The notes under the pieces: generated by a model
The model's input: the letters and a program-made list of their open reading frames with translations, nothing else
Database searches by the model: none
What the model was told of the DNA's origin: nothing
Translations under genes and position numbers: made by a program
NCBI GenBank assembly: GCA_027488265.1
Contig: JAIYCA010000017.1
Location: forward strand, 1-24,664
Direction: 5' to 3'
DNA length: 24,664 nt
Origin: Planctomycetaceae bacterium
GTDB taxonomy: Bacteria; Planctomycetota; Phycisphaerae; Phycisphaerales; SM1A02
Shown: positions 22,729 through 24,664 of the stretch, piece by piece
Layout: each line of letters opens with the position of its first letter
Numbering within the stretch: position 1 is the stretch's first letter

Positions 22729-24072
22729 TTACGAACCCCACGCACTCAGAACAACTGCGAGATCAGATGCGCCAACATCGCCGTTTCCGTCCAGATCCGC
22801 GGCGCAGCCTTTACACGCACCCCACGCGCTGAGGAGAAGCGCGAGATCGCCGCCACCGATGCCTCCGTCGCCGTCGAGGTCCGCAGGGTTTGACGCGGCG
22901 GTGAATTCGACAGAGAGCGTTGAAGCCGTTCCCGCACCATCGCGCGTGCGGACTGCGTCCATACGCACTGCTTCAGAAAGCACGGCGGCGGATGTGACGC
23001 GCACGGTGAACACGGCATTCGCGCCAGCCGCAAGCGTGGCGCTTTCGGCCGGTTCAAAGATCACCGTGGAGGTCGAGCCGACGACGCGCGGCCGAATCGA
23101 CGTCGCGTCGGGGCCAACATTCGTCACGGTGAGCGTCGTGGTCAGTTCCTCGCCGACCGAGCCCGCAAGCGCCGTATTCGCAAGGGATGCCGTGGTGCGT
23201 GCATCGCGATTGATGGTGACTCCGGCAGGTGCGGCCGTATTCCAGCAAGTTGTGAAGGCGCTGGTGTCGCGCTTGAGGTGCGCGTCAAAGAAGTCGACGA
23301 CCAGCGCGCGCGTCATCGCGAGTTGCTCCGCACGCGGCAGCGAGATCGAGTCGCAACCAAAGAAACTCGTGTCGACGAAGCCGCAGTGCGATCCGCCGGC
23401 CATGTTCACGAACTGCCTCGGTGCGTCGCAGTTGTTGTACTGGTTGATGGTTGTTGATGGCGCGACGATGGTGTCTGCGCTTCCAACGATTGCGCGCAGC
23501 GGGAACTGCACGGTGGTTGAAGCCGCGGCCGACGATGGATTCGTTTCCGCAGCGGCGAGCGTCACGGCGCAGCGGATGCGTGCGTCGGCAGCAGCGGCGA
23601 GCATCGAAGCACCACCACCCATCGAGTGGCCTGAGACACCGAACGCGGCTTCGTTCACCGCGCCGAAGAGGAAACCGCCCGCGAGCGCGTCTTGCTGCTC
23701 GAGCCACGTCAAACACTGACGCATATCAACCGCGTAATTCGCGTGGTTCGGAAAGAGCTCGCCGCCCGACGTGGTTGCAATCGTGATGTAGCCGTGGCTC
23801 GCGAGGTGATCGAGTGTCGAGTCGTAGAGATCGACCGAAGTGAGGAATCCGTGGCCGAAAGTGACGGCGGGCGCAGGTGCTGCTGCCGAGGCGAAGGGCG
23901 CATTCGCCGCAGTAGAAGTCGCGGGATAGCGAAGTTGCGCCGTGAACGTCGTGCCATTCGCGCGCGTGACGGTGACGTTGCGCTGCGAGACCGCGAAGGG
24001 GCCCGGATCGGACGAAGAAGCGCACGCGATGCTTGTGAGCGTCACCGCCGAAACGAGCGCGGCAGCGCGCAT
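22729..24072 (-). CDS. PETase/cutinase-like alpha/beta hydrolase with C-terminal dockerin-like EF-hand repeats
   Basis: The 447-residue exported protein has a lipoprotein-like signal (hydrophobic ALVSAVTLTSIAC, Cys17) and an alpha/beta hydrolase core. The nucleophile Ser150 is in FGVSGHSMGGGASM, the acid is probably Asp200 in VGSADTIVAP, and the base His229 is in MAGGSHCGFVD. GHGF at 73-76 is in the oxyanion region, and LASHGYITIATTS follows. The GHSMGGG elbow, GGSH and a Cys near the end of the catalytic domain (TTCWN) resemble PETase and the cutinase/dienelactone hydrolase relatives. After an Ig-like stretch (about 280-395) come two EF-hand dockerin-like repeats (396-447, DLDGDGGIGGGDLA and DLDGNGDVGASDLA). 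The real substrate is unknown; esters or polyesters are likely. The start is uncertain: ATG 24072 gives the best signal peptide; ATG 24150 is an in-frame alternative. Confidence 0.83.
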   Translation of the reverse strand: MRAAALVSAVTLTSIACASSSDPGPFAVSQRNVTVTRANGTTFTAQLRYPATSTAANAPFASAAAPAPAVTFGHGFLTSVDLYDSTLDHLASHGYITIATTSGGELFPNHANYAVDMRQCLTWLEQQDALAGGFLFGAVNEAAFGVSGHSMGGGASMLAAAADARIRCAVTLAAAETNPSSAAASTTVQFPLRAIVGSADTIVAPSTTINQYNNCDAPRQFVNMAGGSHCGFVDTSFFGCDSISLPRAEQLAMTRALVVDFFDAHLKRDTSAFTTCWNTAAPAGVTINRDARTTASLANTALAGSVGEELTTTLTVTNVGPDATSIRPRVVGSTSTVIFEPAESATLAAGANAVFTVRVTSAAVLSEAVRMDAVRTRDGAGTASTLSVEFTAASNPADLDGDGGIGGGDLALLLSAWGACKGCAADLDGNGDVGASDLAVVLSAWGS

Positions 24073-24332
24073 GAAAGGGCCCGCCCGACCTGTCCTCGGG
24101 AGAGCGATGTGGGTGGCGTCGTCGGATGTGTTCGGTCGAACTTCTTGCATGTGGCTCGCTTTCGCTTTCGCGGGGTGCTGGATTCTGACGTCGATCGCGC
24201 ATTTCGCAGCCGGAAAAACGGGAATTGATGCCTCTTCGTTTGCAGGCGGGATGAATCCGGACACATTCTCACCCATGAGGGGTCCCGCCTTCGCCCGTGC
24301 TCTCGTGCGGGTTGATCGGTGATACTGCGCAC
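24073..24332. other. Divergent intergenic region between hydrolase and sialidase
   Basis: This 260-base stretch should carry both promoters, and part of it may be the N-terminus of the hydrolase if a start at 24150 is used. No clear promoter or operator was recognised. Confidence 0.4.
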
Positions 24333-24664
24333 ATGCTGATGGAGTCGATGCATCGTTCATTCGCGGTCGTGGCGTTGTGTGCGCTTGGCGCGCCGCTTTC
24401 TGCGGCCCCCTTGCGAGAGACGTTGCAAGAGACGTTGCAAGAGACGAAGCAAGCAAGAGAGCAAGATTCGCCGCGCACGACCGCCGCGTCGTCGGCGACC
24501 GTCTCGACATCGGTCGACGTCTTCGTCGGCGGCGAAGGCGGGTATCCCGTCTATCGCATTCCATCGATCGTGCGGCTTGAGCAAGGCGATGCGAAACCGC
24601 GATTGCTTGCGTTCGCGGAAGCGCGCGGGAGTTACGCCGATGTCGACGAGAACGATCTCGTGAT
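24333..24664 (+). CDS. Exo-alpha-sialidase (GH33-like), partial at right edge
   Basis: The first 110 residues of a protein that leaves the window. A Sec signal (RSFAVVALCALGAPLSAA) is followed by a short ETLQ tandem repeat and linker, then a sialidase start: VDVFVGGEGGYPVYRIPSIVRL, LLAFAEARGSYADVDENDLV. The (F/Y)RIP motif supplies the first arginine of the sialidase Arg triad, and the LLAFAE-AR and D-ND segments are typical of GH33 strands. It would release sialic or related acids from glycans outside the cell. The catalytic Asp region and Asp-boxes lie beyond the edge, so activity cannot be judged. In-frame ATGs at 24339 and 24348 are alternative starts; 24348 has GGAG just upstream. Confidence 0.75.
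   Translation, partial: MLMESMHRSFAVVALCALGAPLSAAPLRETLQETLQETKQAREQDSPRTTAASSATVSTSVDVFVGGEGGYPVYRIPSIVRLEQGDAKPRLLAFAEARGSYADVDENDLV
24417..24452 (+). repeat. In-frame 12-bp tandem repeat (ETLQ units)
   Basis: Two identical 12-bp units and a third diverged one encode ETLQETLQETKQ just after the signal peptide of the sialidase-like protein. Confidence 0.88.

Overview
The window looks like a GC-rich bacterial chromosome segment from Planctomycetota, most likely class Phycisphaerae. The grounds are: a secreted hydrolase ending in two dockerin/EF-hand-like repeats of the DLDGDG...DLAVVLSAWG type, a PEP-CTERM-like surface protein, a Tat-exported Gfo/Idh/MocA oxidoreductase, a planctomycete-style ECF sigma factor beside a single-span membrane partner, and a GH33-type sialidase. 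No phylogenetic marker is present, so the class-level call is inference.

Region 1 (1-9852, all minus strand, read right to left) is one very tight operon of nine genes that leaves the window at its left edge. In transcription order: methyltransferase-ABC ATPase fusion, DUF2141 protein, PlsC-type acyltransferase, LpxL/HtrB-type acyltransferase, ABC-2 permease, ketosynthase fused to a Cys-less ketosynthase-like half, FkbO/Hyg5/XanB2-type chorismatase, flavin-dependent halogenase-like oxidoreductase, and an AMP-dependent acyl/aryl ligase (partial). Seven of the eight junctions are within 1-11 base overlaps (ATGA, or TTG inside ATTGA); the eighth is a short gap. The gene set fits an aryl-polyene or xanthomonadin-like pathway: the chorismatase makes a hydroxybenzoate, the ligase activates it, the ketosynthase pair extends it, acyltransferases move it to a lipid, halogenase and methyltransferase decorate the ring, and the ABC system exports it. 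The carrier protein, ketoreductase and dehydratase needed for such a route are not in the window and would be expected beyond the left edge. The methyltransferase-ABC fusion, the KS-CLF fusion and the ABC exporter together make this the most interesting locus here.

Region 2 (9883-12199, plus strand) has a small putative lipoprotein with a possible leaderless promoter, then a 541-base non-coding stretch with heptamer repeats, a (TC)14 microsatellite and a strong terminator hairpin, then a MgtC/DUF4010 membrane protein.

Region 3 (12221-16032, minus strand) has an OYE-family flavin reductase, a zinc-ribbon membrane protein, an ECF sigma factor and its translationally coupled membrane partner, which carries six PPRGDA-type repeats.

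Region 4 (16175-24664) has a SYLF-domain lipoprotein, a Tat-secreted Gfo/Idh/MocA oxidoreductase with a strong terminator, a PEP-CTERM-like protein (minus), a 1128-residue TPR-like membrane-anchored protein, a PETase/cutinase-like alpha/beta hydrolase with C-terminal EF-hand repeats (minus), and the start of a sialidase that runs off the right edge. Short in-frame tandem repeats of 12-18 bp recur in many genes of the window. No tRNA, rRNA, CRISPR array or insertion sequence was seen.
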